Assembly: GCF_003628125.1 (NCBI RefSeq)
Contig: NZ_RBZU01000010.1
Location: forward strand, 186,001-250,000
Source: Pararobbsia silviterrae
Lineage (GTDB): Bacteria > Pseudomonadota > Gammaproteobacteria > Burkholderiales > Burkholderiaceae
Direction of reading: 5' to 3'
Length of the DNA stretch: 64,000 bases
Shown here: piece by piece, positions 45,397 to 54,661 of the stretch
Numbering within the stretch: position 1 is the stretch's first letter
Layout of the letters: every line of letters starts with the position of its first letter
Program-made: the position numbers and the translations under genes
Notes under the pieces: model-generated
The model's input: the letters and a program-made list of their open reading frames with translations, nothing else
Databases searched by the model: none
Told to the model about the DNA's origin: nothing

Positions 45397-48300
45397 TCAG
45401 TCGTCCCGCGTCGTCGCGGACGCCACCGAAGCCCCCGACGCGGGCGGCGCCACTGGGCCGGATCCGCCTTCGGATTCATGCGGCTCATGCTTCGATTTGT
45501 CGCCGCGCTCGGACAACGATTCAAGCAGGAAGAAGAACATCGGGATAAAGAACACGGCGATACAGGTCGCGCCGATCATGCCGCCGATCACGCCCGTACC
45601 GATCGAATGTCGGCTGTTCTGCGAGGCACCGACTGCGATCGCCAGCGGCACGCAGCCGAGAATAAACGCGAGTGACGTCATGACGATCGGACGCAGACGC
45701 TCTTTCGCCGCGCCGACCGCCGACTCGTAGACCGACTTGCCCTGCTCGCGATTGAGCACGGCGAATTCGAAAATCAGGATCGCGTTCTTCGCCGCGAGCG
45801 CGATCAACATCGTCAGGCCGATCTGGAAATAGATATCGTTGTCGAGTCCGCGCAGCAGCACCGCGAGCAACGCACCGAACAGCGCGAACGGCACGGCCAT
45901 GAGCACGCCGATCGGCAAGCTCCATTTCTCGTACTGCGCGGCCAGGATCAGGAACACCATGACGAGGCCGAACACGAAGACGAGCCCCGACGTGCCGCCC
46001 GATTTGACCGATTCGTACGCCTCGCCGCTCCATCCGACGTCGTAGCCCGACGGCATTTGCGCGGCGAGTTCCTGAAGCGTCGAAATCACCTGACCCGAGC
46101 TGTAGCCGGGCGCGGCGTTGACCGTGATCTTCACGGCGGGGAAGTTGTTGAACCGCGTGATCAGATCGGGCCCGGTCACGTACTGATACGAGACGAACGA
46201 CTTGAGCGGCACCATGCTGCCCGATACGTTGCGCACGAAGATCTGATCCAGATCGTTCGGCGTGAGCCGATACGACGGCTCGGCTTGCAGAATGACCTGC
46301 CAGAGCCGGCTCGACCGCGTGAACTGCGAGACATAGAGCGAACCGAACATCGTCTGCAACGCACTATAGGCATCGCTGATCGGCACACCAAGCGTCGAGG
46401 CCTTGTCGCGATCGACGTTCGCGCGCAATTGCTGAGACGCCGCGTTGAACGTCGACGTGACCCCCGTGAGTTCGGGCCGCTTCTTCGCGCGCGCGACGAA
46501 ATCCTGCACGACCTGCGCCAGTTGCGCGATCGTGCCGTCGCCCGTGCTCTGGATCCACATCTCGGTGCCGCCCGTCGTGCCGAGCCCCGGAATCGCGGGC
46601 GGATTGATCGGCAGCACGATCCCCTCCTGGATCGTCGACAAGGACTTGTACGCGCCGACGAGCAATGCGCGCACGTTCTGCGTGCGAATGTTGTCCGACG
46701 AATAGCGCTCGTCGAATCCCTTGAGTCCGATAAAGAACGTGCCCGCGTTGTTCTTGATCTGGCTGTCGAGCAGGCTGTAGCCCGTGATCGTCGTCACGCT
46801 GTCGACGCCCGGCTGCTTCGAGAAGTAGTTCGTGACGTCGCCCGAGACCGCCTCCGTGCGATCGAGACTCGCGGCATCGGGCATCAGCACCGCGCCGAGC
46901 AGATAGCCTTGATCTTCGGGCGGCAGGAACGCACCCGGGATCGAACGCATCATCAGCACGGCCAGCGCGATGACGCCCGCGAACAGCAGCAGGCCGATCA
47001 CATAGCGCTTGATCACAAGCTCGACGAGATTGCCGTACCCGTGCGTCATGCGCGAGAACCCGTTTTCGAACCATTTGAAAAAGCCGCGCTTTTCCTTGTG
47101 CGTGGGCTTGAGCAACACCGCGGCCAGCGCGGGCGACAGCGTCAGCGCGACGATGCCCGACAGGACGACGGAGATCGCGATCGTGATCGCGAACTGCTTG
47201 TAGAGCTGCCCCGTGATGCCACCGAGAAACGCGACGGGCACAAACACCGCGCACATCACGAGCACGATCGCGACGACCGGCCCCGAGACCTCGTCCATCG
47301 CGAGCTTCGCGGCGTCCTTCGGACTGAGCTTGCGCTCGGTCATATTACGCTCGACGTTCTCGATGACGACGATCGCATCGTCGACGACGATGCCGATCGC
47401 AAGCACCATGCCGAACAACGTCAGCATATTGATCGAGAAGCCCAGCGCCGACATGCCCATGAACGTGCCGACGATCGAGACCGGCACGGCGAGCACGGGA
47501 ATCAGCGTCGCCCGGAAGCTCTGCAGGAAGATGTACACGACGACGACGACAAGGATGACGGCCTCGAAGAACGTCTTGACGACATCGGAGATCGACGCGC
47601 GCGTGAACTCGGTCGTGTCCATCGCGATCTTGTATTCGATGCCCTGGGGAAACGTCTTCTTCATGCTCTCGAGCGTCTTGCGAACCTGCTTCGACACATC
47701 GAGCGCGTTCGCGCCCGGCTGCTGATAGACCGCGATGACCGTCGCGGGCTTGCCCTGGAAACGGCCGCGAATCGAATAGTCCTTCTGCCCGAGTTCGGCG
47801 CGGCCGATGTCCTTGAGCCGCACGATCGCGGCCGCACCGCTTTGCGCGCGAATGATGATGTTCTCGAACTCCGCGGGATCGACGAGACGTCCGGACGTCG
47901 TGACGGCAAACGACTGTTCGACCGCCGATCCCGTCGGCGACTGGCCGAGCCGGCCGACCGCGAACTGCTGGTTCTGGTTCGCAACCGCGCTCTGCACGTC
48001 GGCCGCAGTGATGCCGAGCTGCGCCATGCGATCAGGCCGCAGCCAGATACGCATCGCGTAGTCGGGCGTGCCGAAGATGCTCGCCTGGTTCGCGCCCGGA
48101 ATGCGCTTGAGCGCGTCGAGCACATAGATGTTCGCGTAGTTCGCGATATAGGTCGCGTCGTACCGCTCCTCGGGCGAGTAGATCGCGATGACCATCATGA
48201 AGGCCGACGATTTTTTCTGGACCTGGATGCCCTGCGACTGCACCGATTGAGGCAACTGCGGCAACGCGAGATTCACGCGGTTCTGCACGTCGACCTGCGC

Positions 48301-48612
48301 GAGTTCGGGGTTCGTGCCGATCTCGAAGTACGCGTTGATCGTCAGGTTGCCGGTCGACGAACTCGACGAGCTCATGTAGATCATGTTGTCCGCGCCGTTG
48401 ACTTGCTGCTCGATCGGCGCGGCCACATTATCGGCGACGACGTCGGCGCTCGCGCCCGGATACGTCGCGGAGATCGTGATCTGCGGCGGCGTGATGTCCG
48501 GGTATTGCGCGATCGGCAACGAGAACATCGCGAGAGCGCCCGCGAGCGTGATCACGATCGAGATCACCGACGCGAAGATCGGCCGGTCGATGCAGAAGTG
48601 CGAAATATTCAT
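45397..48612 (-). CDS. HAE1-family RND efflux pump (AcrB/MexB type)
   Basis: This 1071-residue inner-membrane proton antiporter starts MNISHFCIDRPIFA. It has 12 membrane helices and two large periplasmic loops. The proton-relay pair is in GIVVDDAIVVIENVERN near residue 405, and the Lys is in AAKNAILIFEFA near 950. It exports drugs, detergents or aromatic compounds from the periplasm and inner membrane. ATG overlaps the adaptor stop as ATGA. Substrate range cannot be read from the sequence. The C-terminus has a 40-residue charged tail. Confidence 0.95.
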   Translation of the reverse strand: MNISHFCIDRPIFASVISIVITLAGALAMFSLPIAQYPDITPPQITISATYPGASADVVADNVAAPIEQQVNGADNMIYMSSSSSSTGNLTINAYFEIGTNPELAQVDVQNRVNLALPQLPQSVQSQGIQVQKKSSAFMMVIAIYSPEERYDATYIANYANIYVLDALKRIPGANQASIFGTPDYAMRIWLRPDRMAQLGITAADVQSAVANQNQQFAVGRLGQSPTGSAVEQSFAVTTSGRLVDPAEFENIIIRAQSGAAAIVRLKDIGRAELGQKDYSIRGRFQGKPATVIAVYQQPGANALDVSKQVRKTLESMKKTFPQGIEYKIAMDTTEFTRASISDVVKTFFEAVILVVVVVYIFLQSFRATLIPVLAVPVSIVGTFMGMSALGFSINMLTLFGMVLAIGIVVDDAIVVIENVERNMTERKLSPKDAAKLAMDEVSGPVVAIVLVMCAVFVPVAFLGGITGQLYKQFAITIAISVVLSGIVALTLSPALAAVLLKPTHKEKRGFFKWFENGFSRMTHGYGNLVELVIKRYVIGLLLFAGVIALAVLMMRSIPGAFLPPEDQGYLLGAVLMPDAASLDRTEAVSGDVTNYFSKQPGVDSVTTITGYSLLDSQIKNNAGTFFIGLKGFDERYSSDNIRTQNVRALLVGAYKSLSTIQEGIVLPINPPAIPGLGTTGGTEMWIQSTGDGTIAQLAQVVQDFVARAKKRPELTGVTSTFNAASQQLRANVDRDKASTLGVPISDAYSALQTMFGSLYVSQFTRSSRLWQVILQAEPSYRLTPNDLDQIFVRNVSGSMVPLKSFVSYQYVTGPDLITRFNNFPAVKITVNAAPGYSSGQVISTLQELAAQMPSGYDVGWSGEAYESVKSGGTSGLVFVFGLVMVFLILAAQYEKWSLPIGVLMAVPFALFGALLAVLLRGLDNDIYFQIGLTMLIALAAKNAILIFEFAVLNREQGKSVYESAVGAAKERLRPIVMTSLAFILGCVPLAIAVGASQNSRHSIGTGVIGGMIGATCIAVFFIPMFFFLLESLSERGDKSKHEPHESEGGSGPVAPPASGASVASATTRDD

Positions 48613-49823
48613 TCGGCGGCCCCTTGGGCCGTCTTGCCCGGCTCGCCTGTGATCTTGAGTTGCGACTCGGCCGAGACGCGAATCGCGCCGTCGACGATCA
48701 CGCGCTCGCCCGCATGCAGGCCGTCGGTGATGAACCAGTCGTCGCCATGCCACTCGCCGACCTCGACGACACGCTGATGCGGCTTGCCGTCGCTTTCGAC
48801 GACCCACAGGAAGTGACTCTTCGAGCCTTGCAGCACCGCGCGCTGCGGCACGAGCAGCGCATTCGGCCGCACCGCGCCCGAGACGCGCGCGCGCACGAAC
48901 TGGCCGGGCCGCAACGTGCCCTTCGCGTTCTCGAACACGGCGCGCACGAGGAAGGTCCCCGTCTCCGAACTGAATGCGGGGTTCGTGAAATCGATGTGCC
49001 CCTGCCCCGGAAAAACCGATCCATCGGCGAGAATCAATGTCACGTCGAACTGGTTATGCGGCGGAAAGCGCAGTTGACCGGTCGTGATCTGGTCGCGATA
49101 CCGGAGCAGCTCGTTTTCCGAAATGCTGAAATTGACCCACATCGGGTCGAGTTGATAGACGTAGGTCAGCAGGCCCGAGGTCGTCGGCGTCACGTAGCTG
49201 CCTTCCTGTTCGCGCGCATAGCTCGACAGCCCGGTCAGCGGCGACTTGATGATCGTGTAGCTCAGATTGAGTTCGGCGGTTTCGACCTGGCCCTGCGCGG
49301 AAATGACGGCTGCCTCGGCCTGCTTCTCGTCGCCGATCGCGTCGTCGCGGTCTTTTTGACTCAATGCGTTCTGCGCGGCCAGCGGCAGCACGCGCGCGAG
49401 GTTTGCCTTGGAGACCGTCAGCCGCGCCTGCTGCTGCGCGAGCGCGCCCTTCGCGGTCTGCAACGCCGCTTCGAAAGGCTTGCGGTCCATCACGAACATG
49501 ACCTGACCCGCATGCACGAGCGAGCCTTCGGTGTACGCGCGCTTGTCGAGAAAACCGTCGACGCGCGCGCGGATCTCGACCTCGCGCGAACTCTGCGTCT
49601 GCGCCGTAAAGATGAAATCGACCGGGGTTTCCTGTTGCGTGACCGTCATGACGGTCACGGGCACGGGCGGTATCGCCTGCGCAGGAGGCTTCTTGTCACA
49701 CGCGGACAATGCGAACGCGAGGGCAAGCGCAGCAATGCGTGCGATCGCCACGCATCGGCGCCCGCCGCGATCGGCTAGCCGCCCTTCGTCTGAGACTCCC
49801 CGTCGCTGCGGCCTGACTCCCAT
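48609..49823 (-). CDS. RND efflux periplasmic adaptor lipoprotein
   Basis: This 404-residue membrane-fusion protein has a lipobox LSAC near residue 42, then the N-terminal beta-barrel/lipoyl halves (VEIRARVDGFLDKRAYTEGSLVHAGQVMFVMD) around an alpha-helical hairpin (about 115-180). The conserved LNLSYTIIKSPLTGLSSYAREQEGSYV follows. It bridges the pump and outer-membrane channel. The ATG at 49823 has GGAGG seven bases upstream and is preferred over a start 11 codons earlier. It is first in the operon; a MarR gene lies 473 bases upstream on the same strand. Confidence 0.93.
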   Translation of the reverse strand: MGVRPQRRGVSDEGRLADRGGRRCVAIARIAALALAFALSACDKKPPAQAIPPVPVTVMTVTQQETPVDFIFTAQTQSSREVEIRARVDGFLDKRAYTEGSLVHAGQVMFVMDRKPFEAALQTAKGALAQQQARLTVSKANLARVLPLAAQNALSQKDRDDAIGDEKQAEAAVISAQGQVETAELNLSYTIIKSPLTGLSSYAREQEGSYVTPTTSGLLTYVYQLDPMWVNFSISENELLRYRDQITTGQLRFPPHNQFDVTLILADGSVFPGQGHIDFTNPAFSSETGTFLVRAVFENAKGTLRPGQFVRARVSGAVRPNALLVPQRAVLQGSKSHFLWVVESDGKPHQRVVEVGEWHGDDWFITDGLHAGERVIVDGAIRVSAESQLKITGEPGKTAQGAAE

Positions 49824-50056
49824 TGACGCCTCCACATCGAACTCGATTGCGAGCACGTGAATCGCGCATGAAATACGGGTGCGTGATGCGTTCTTGAATA
49901 CGGCTTTGGTCTGGAGCCGTTAAAGCCTAGCAATCGACTTTTCAAATAACAAGCGAGTGGAAGAAGACACTGCGACGACGCTAACGATCGCGGATCGCGA
50001 TCGTTCGGACTGCGGCTCGAACGACGATTCCGCGGACGTCGATCCGGTTCATCAAT

Positions 50057-50077
50057 CTGTGTCTGCAATGCACACAG
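50057..50077. promoter_or_regulatory. Possible MarR site upstream of RND operon
   Basis: CTGTGT and ACACAG arms with a 9-base spacer share the CTGTG/CACAG outer bases with the perfect palindrome at the MarR promoter. It lies 234 bases before the adaptor gene. The resemblance suggests the same regulator binds both sites. Confidence 0.45.
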
Positions 50078-50195
50078 TTTGAACGTCGGCAATCGGAGGG
50101 TATGAGGAACAGTACGTCGCAAACGGAGGAAAACGGGGGAACACGGCGGAAACGCGCATGACGAACGCGGCGTTGCAGCAATACCGCAACGCCAT

Positions 50196-50293
50196 GCGGT
50201 GTGCGGTGTGCGGTGTGCGGTGTGCGGTGTGCGGTGTGCGGTGTGCGGTGTGCGGTGTGCGGTGTGCGGTGTGCGGTGTGCGGTGTGCGGTGT
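50196..50293. repeat. Perfect heptamer array, 14 copies
   Basis: Fourteen exact copies of GCGGTGT, 98 bases, begin 97 bases inside the marR-RND gap and end just before the MarR stop codon. Perfect identity suggests recent expansion and probable length variation between strains. Confidence 0.98.
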
Positions 50294-50295
50294 GC

Positions 50296-50724
50296 TCAGG
50301 CCTGCGGGACCGCGAAGAGTTCCGAGCGCAAGGCCTTCGCGCGCGCGGAGCCGAACGATGCTTCGAACTCGTGCTGGGCGACGCGCCAGCATTCGCGCGC
50401 CTCGCCGAACTTCGCACGGCCCGCATCGGACAGATTGAACACATGCGTGCGCGAGTCGTGCTCGGCCGTGCCCGTCACGATCAAGTTGTCGCGCTGCAGC
50501 GGCTTCATCGCGCGCACGAGCGTCGTGCGGTCCATCACCATCGATTCGGCCAGCTCCGCCATCGTCCAGTCGCCACGGCGCGCGAGCTTCGCGAGCAGCG
50601 AAAACTGCGCGGCCGTCAGGCCGACGGGCGCGAGATGGCGTTCATACAACTGCGTGACATAACGCGCGGCTTGACGCAGCGCGAAACAGTTGCATTCGTC
50701 GAAGGCAGGCGAGTCTTTGTTCAT
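50296..50724 (-). CDS. MarR-family regulator, probably of the RND efflux operon
   Basis: This 142-residue MarR protein has the helix-turn-helix TMAELAESMVMDRTTLVRAMKPLQRDNLI and a wing with EHDSRTHVFNLSDAG. Two Cys residues are absent from the wing, but Cys13 near the N-terminus (DECNCFAL) recalls redox-sensing MarR types. The ATG at 50724 follows a perfect 16-base palindrome by 14 bases, so autoregulation is likely. It is followed on the same strand by the RND operon, which is the most probable target. Confidence 0.85.
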   Translation of the reverse strand: MNKDSPAFDECNCFALRQAARYVTQLYERHLAPVGLTAAQFSLLAKLARRGDWTMAELAESMVMDRTTLVRAMKPLQRDNLIVTGTAEHDSRTHVFNLSDAGRAKFGEARECWRVAQHEFEASFGSARAKALRSELFAVPQA

Positions 50725-50738
50725 GCGGGCAAGGATAT

Positions 50739-50754
50739 CTGTGCGTACGCACAG
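50739..50754. promoter_or_regulatory. Palindromic operator of marR
   Basis: The perfect 16-base palindrome CTGTGCGTACGCACAG lies 15-30 bases upstream of the MarR start, overlapping the expected promoter. It is the likely autoregulatory site. Confidence 0.7.
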
Positions 50755-50806
50755 TGTCAAGTCGAAAGGCAGGATCGCGCAGCGCGCGCAGGGTCTTCGT
50801 CCCGCG

Positions 50807-51901
50807 TCAGTTCCGTGAATAAATGACTGCGCCGCCTTGCAGCGAAAGTTCGACGTGTTGCCCGGCCGCGAGCGGAACCTGGCCCGATACGCGCGCCGAA
50901 ATCCAGCGCGACGGGTCGCGGTCGATCTGCAGCCGAATACTCGCGTCGTGGCCGAAATACGCGATATCGGCAACCCGTGCGGCGACTGTCTGCGCGGTGC
51001 TCGCATCGGCGCGCGGCGCGCGTGAGGCTTGCGCCGCCGCGCTCGACGGCTCGATCCGGATCTGTTCGGGCCGGATCATGACTTCGACGTCGGACGAACG
51101 ATCATGTCGCAGATCGGCCTGCACGCGCACGCGGCCCAGTGCGCATTCGACGGTGCCGCCTTCGACGACGCCATCGAGCAGCACCGCCTCACCGACAAAG
51201 CGCGCAAGTGCCGAGGTCACAGGCGTCCGGTAGAGCGTTTCGGGCGTGTCGACCTGGATCAGACGCCCATGCCACATGACGGCGACTTGCGAGCCCATCG
51301 ACAACGCTTCCGACTGATCGTGCGTGACGAGCAGCGCGGTCGCGCCCGACGCGGCGAGCGCGTCGGCGACGGCCTGCCGTGTTTCCTGACGCAGCGCCGT
51401 ATCGAGCGCCGAAAACGGCTCGTCGAGCAACACGAGGGCCGGCGACGGCGCGAGCGCGCGGGCAAGCGCCACACGTTGCTGTTGTCCGCCCGAAAGCTGC
51501 TGCGGCGCACGCGTCGCGAACGACGCAGGCAAACCGACCATGTCGAGCAACTCGCTCACGCGATGGCGCGCCTTGCGCTGCGCGCGCGGCAGGCCGAACA
51601 CGATGTTGTCGGCGACGCTCAGATGCGGAAACAACCCGCCTTCCTGCGGCACATAGCCGATCTGCCGCCGATCGGGCGGCAGATGCACGCCGGGCGCCGA
51701 GACGATCGTCGAGCCGACGCGGATCGAACCCTGTTCGGCGCGATCGAATCCGCAAATCAGGCGCAGCAACGTCGTCTTGCCGCTGCCCGAAGGCCCCAGA
51801 AGCGCGACGAGACGCCCCGATGCGACGTCGAGATCGACGCCGCGTAGCACCGGCACGCCGTCGAACGAATGCGTGAGACCTGCAATGCTGATCGCGGCCA
51901 T
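50807..51901 (-). CDS. fbpC: Ferric iron ABC transporter ATP-binding protein
   Basis: This 364-residue ATPase has Walker A GPSGSGKTT (near 36), the Q-loop in YVPQEGGLFPHL, signature LSGGQQQR, Walker B ALVLLDEPF and the His switch in VTHDQSEAL. A C-terminal TOBE-like regulatory domain (about 235-364) follows, as in FbpC/AfuC. It powers import of periplasmic Fe(III) through FbpB. The start at 51901 is eight bases after the fbpB stop, with AGGA at the end of fbpB; earlier starts inside fbpB are less likely. It is last in the leftward iron run. Confidence 0.88.
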   Translation of the reverse strand: MAAISIAGLTHSFDGVPVLRGVDLDVASGRLVALLGPSGSGKTTLLRLICGFDRAEQGSIRVGSTIVSAPGVHLPPDRRQIGYVPQEGGLFPHLSVADNIVFGLPRAQRKARHRVSELLDMVGLPASFATRAPQQLSGGQQQRVALARALAPSPALVLLDEPFSALDTALRQETRQAVADALAASGATALLVTHDQSEALSMGSQVAVMWHGRLIQVDTPETLYRTPVTSALARFVGEAVLLDGVVEGGTVECALGRVRVQADLRHDRSSDVEVMIRPEQIRIEPSSAAAQASRAPRADASTAQTVAARVADIAYFGHDASIRLQIDRDPSRWISARVSGQVPLAAGQHVELSLQGGAVIYSRN

Positions 51902-51908
51902 ATTCGAG

Positions 51909-53564
51909 TTATGCATCCTTTCCAAGTACGGCCGATCGCCCGAACAACACGATCAGCATCCAGGTCGCCGCGAGCGAGAGACCGACGAGCAGCGCCGCAT
52001 ACGGCGCGGCCGCGGCGAATGCGAGCGTCGACGTATCGGCCCAGACTTCGGTCGCGAGCGTATGCGTGCCGATCGGCACGAGCAGCAGCGTCGTCGTGAG
52101 TTCCGTGATGACGGTCGTGAAGACCATCGCCGCGGCCGCGCCGAGGCCCGGGCCCGCGAGCGGCACCATGACGCGCCAGACCGCCGCGAACCAGCCGAGC
52201 CCGAGCGAGCGCGCCGTTTCTTCGAGCCGCGGCTGCGCCTGCACGAGCGCGGCGCGCACGTTGACGAGCGCGAACGGCAGGAACATCAGCGCATACGTGA
52301 GCACGAGCAATTCCCAACTCTGGTAAAGCGGACGCAACGCACGCACGGCGAGCGACACGACCGCAAGCGCGATCACGATGCCCGGAATCCCCTGCATCAG
52401 ATAGACGATGCGTTCGAACAACGTCGCCCATCGGCCGGGGTATCGCACGAGCAGCACGCCTAGCGGCAACGCGATCACGGTCGCGACAACGGCGGCCGAT
52501 GCGCCGAGGCCCAACGACGCGAGCGTCGCGTCGAACACGCGGTCGAACGAGACTTCGGCGGGCGTCAACGCTTCGGCGCCCGGCTGCGTGAGCCAGAACA
52601 CGATCATGCCGATCGGCACGCCGAGCGTCGCGACCGCGAGCGCGACGAAGCCCGTGAGCACGGGGACCACGCGCCAGCCGAGCGCGTAGATCACGGGCAA
52701 GCGGCGCGCGCCCCGTCCCGTCGTCTCGTATCGCGCCGCGCCGCGCACGCGGAATTCGAGGCCGATCAGAATCAGGCACAACACGATGAGCACGCACGCG
52801 AAGACGGCCGCGCCAGCGCCATCGAACGTCGTGCGGTATTCCGCATAGATCTCGGTCGTAAACGTGCGGAAGCGCAGCAGCGTGAACGCCCCGAATTCCG
52901 AGAGCACACCGAGCGCGACGAGCAACATGCCGCCGAACAACGCGGGCCGCAGTTGCGGCACGATCACGCGCGCGAACACGACCCACGGGCCGCAGCCAAG
53001 CGCGCGCGCCGATTCCTCGAGCGACGGATCCATCCCGCGCAACGCGGCGGCGACGGGTAAATACACAAGCGGGTAGTACGAACACGTGATGACGATCAGC
53101 GCGCCCGCGAAGTCCTGTAGATCGAGACTCAGCGACACCCACGCGTAGCTCGAAATGAAAGCGGGCACCGCGAGCGGAATCGCGACGAGAACCGCCCACA
53201 TGCGTCGGCCGGGCAAGCGCGTGCGTTCGACGAACCAGGCGGCCGCGGTCCCGATGACGGCCGACGCGGCCGTCGCGCTGACGACGATCAGCACGGTGTT
53301 CCAAAGCAGTTCGCCGACGAGCGGCCGCCAAACGAGATCGCGGATATCGTCGAGCGAGAACTCGCCCGCGCGCAGGACCGTATAGACCAAAGGCGACAGC
53401 ACCCACAGCGCGAGCAGCGCGCAGATGCCGAACAGCGCCCACGGCGCGCGTTTCGCGCGCCGTGCCGCGGGTGCATCGAGCGGCGCGGGCAAAGAGGCCG
53501 CGATCGGCTGCGAAGTCGGCTGTGAGGTCGACTTCGCAGTCGGCTGTGAAGCGCCCGCGTCCAT
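51909..53564 (-). CDS. fbpB: Ferric iron ABC transporter permease
   Basis: This 551-residue permease has two fused membrane domains of six helices each, typical of FbpB/SfuB. The two EAA-type loops are EESARALGCGPWVVFARVIVPQLRPAL near 180 and EETARSLGLGWFAAVWRVMVPLAGPGL near 455. The first 40 residues are Ser/Gln/Pro/Ala-rich and cytoplasmic. Its ATG overlaps the fbpA stop by one base (TGATG), so expression of the two is coupled. It moves Fe(III) delivered by FbpA. Confidence 0.9.
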   Translation of the reverse strand: MDAGASQPTAKSTSQPTSQPIAASLPAPLDAPAARRAKRAPWALFGICALLALWVLSPLVYTVLRAGEFSLDDIRDLVWRPLVGELLWNTVLIVVSATAASAVIGTAAAWFVERTRLPGRRMWAVLVAIPLAVPAFISSYAWVSLSLDLQDFAGALIVITCSYYPLVYLPVAAALRGMDPSLEESARALGCGPWVVFARVIVPQLRPALFGGMLLVALGVLSEFGAFTLLRFRTFTTEIYAEYRTTFDGAGAAVFACVLIVLCLILIGLEFRVRGAARYETTGRGARRLPVIYALGWRVVPVLTGFVALAVATLGVPIGMIVFWLTQPGAEALTPAEVSFDRVFDATLASLGLGASAAVVATVIALPLGVLLVRYPGRWATLFERIVYLMQGIPGIVIALAVVSLAVRALRPLYQSWELLVLTYALMFLPFALVNVRAALVQAQPRLEETARSLGLGWFAAVWRVMVPLAGPGLGAAAAMVFTTVITELTTTLLLVPIGTHTLATEVWADTSTLAFAAAAPYAALLVGLSLAATWMLIVLFGRSAVLGKDA

Positions 53565-54592
53565 CAAAGCAGACCGGCCTCGCGCAGCAGCTTCGCCGCC
53601 TGGCTGTCGTCGCCAAGCTTCTGCACGTCGATCGGCGGCGGGCTCAACTGATCGAACGGCTTGAGGATCGGATCGGCCGCGACGCCGGGCCGTAGCGGAT
53701 ATTCGAAGTCGATATGGCTGGCGGCCATGAGCTTCTGCGCACGTTCGCTGACGAGATAGGCGAGGAACTGCTGCGCCGCGTCACCGTTCTTCGACGCCTT
53801 GAGCGCCGCCGCGCCCGAGACGACGACGAGTGCGCCGACATCGCCGGCCGGGAAGTGATAGATCGCGCTATGCGTCGCCGCGTCGCCGATGCCCACATGC
53901 AGACGCGCCCAGTAATAGTTGTTGATGATGCCCGTCGCGACCGCGCCGCGATTGACGGCCGCCACGACGCCTTCGTCGTCGTCGAACATCTGCGCGTTGG
54001 TCTTGAGGCCCTTGAGCCAGGCGACCGTCGCATCGTGACCCTTCGTCGCGAGCACCGCGCTCACGAGCGGCAGGAAGTCGGCATCGCTCGGCGCAATGCC
54101 GACCTTGCCCTTCCATTGCGGCTGCGCGAGATCGAGCAGAGAGGCCGGCAGCTGCGATGCCTGAACCTTCGTCGTGTTGTAGGCGAGCACGTTCTCGCGC
54201 GCGACGACGCCGAGCCACGCGCCGGTCGGCGAGTTGTAGTGCTCGGGCACGGTCTTGAGCGTGTCGGCCTGCACGGGTGCGAGCAGGCCCTTCTCCTCGA
54301 GCAACAGGAGTTCGGGCGAATTCTCGGTCAAGTAGACGTCGGCGGGCGTCGCCGCGCCTTCGGCGACGAGCTGCGCGGCGAGCGCGGGACCTTCGCCGTC
54401 GCGCACGCGAACCGAAATGCCCGAGGCCTTCTCGAAGTCCTTGGCGAGCATTTCAGTCAATTGCTCGTGCTGCGCGCTGTACAACGTCAACGTCGCGGCG
54501 CCCGCTTGCATCGCGAAGCAGGCCGCGGCGACGCCGGCGAGCGCGAATCGCACAGGGAGGCGGCGAACCGGATTGAGCCACGAAAAGGCCAT
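53564..54592 (-). CDS. fbpA: Ferric iron-binding periplasmic protein
   Basis: This 342-residue periplasmic binding protein has a signal peptide cleaved near residue 32 (after QAGA), then LTLYSAQHEQLTEMLAKDFEKASGI as in FbpA/FutA. The paired tyrosines Tyr226-Tyr227 in NNYYWARLH are the usual Fe(III) ligands. It delivers iron to FbpBC. AGGAC precedes ATG. A 69-base gap separates it from the DyP peroxidase gene upstream on the same strand, so co-transcription is likely. Confidence 0.9.
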   Translation of the reverse strand: MAFSWLNPVRRLPVRFALAGVAAACFAMQAGAATLTLYSAQHEQLTEMLAKDFEKASGISVRVRDGEGPALAAQLVAEGAATPADVYLTENSPELLLLEEKGLLAPVQADTLKTVPEHYNSPTGAWLGVVARENVLAYNTTKVQASQLPASLLDLAQPQWKGKVGIAPSDADFLPLVSAVLATKGHDATVAWLKGLKTNAQMFDDDEGVVAAVNRGAVATGIINNYYWARLHVGIGDAATHSAIYHFPAGDVGALVVVSGAAALKASKNGDAAQQFLAYLVSERAQKLMAASHIDFEYPLRPGVAADPILKPFDQLSPPPIDVQKLGDDSQAAKLLREAGLL

Positions 54593-54661
54593 ATCGATGT
54601 CCTGAGAGAGAAAGTAGAAGTGTTGTGACGACAGATACAGATACGTGGATACCGTGCCCGA

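Larger units (their letters stand above)
49824..50295. other. Intergenic region, 472 bases, between marR and RND operon
   Basis: It holds the heptamer array 50196-50293, ending two bases before the MarR stop codon, and an imperfect operator-like palindrome at 50057-50077. AT-rich sequence near 49914-49960 could be the RND promoter. No supported gene. Confidence 0.6.

Noticed and set aside
46057-48777. Very long open frame antisense to the RND pump
   Set aside because: The frame is Arg/Asp/His-rich, has no family motifs and is a composition shadow of the real pump gene in GC-rich DNA.
50196-50293. CRISPR array
   Set aside because: Units are 7 bases with no spacers, and no cas genes are present; it is a simple tandem repeat.
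54593-54661. Operon boundary between the DyP gene and fbpA
   Set aside because: The 69-base gap has no convincing hairpin, so I treat the six genes as one run, although an internal promoter remains possible.
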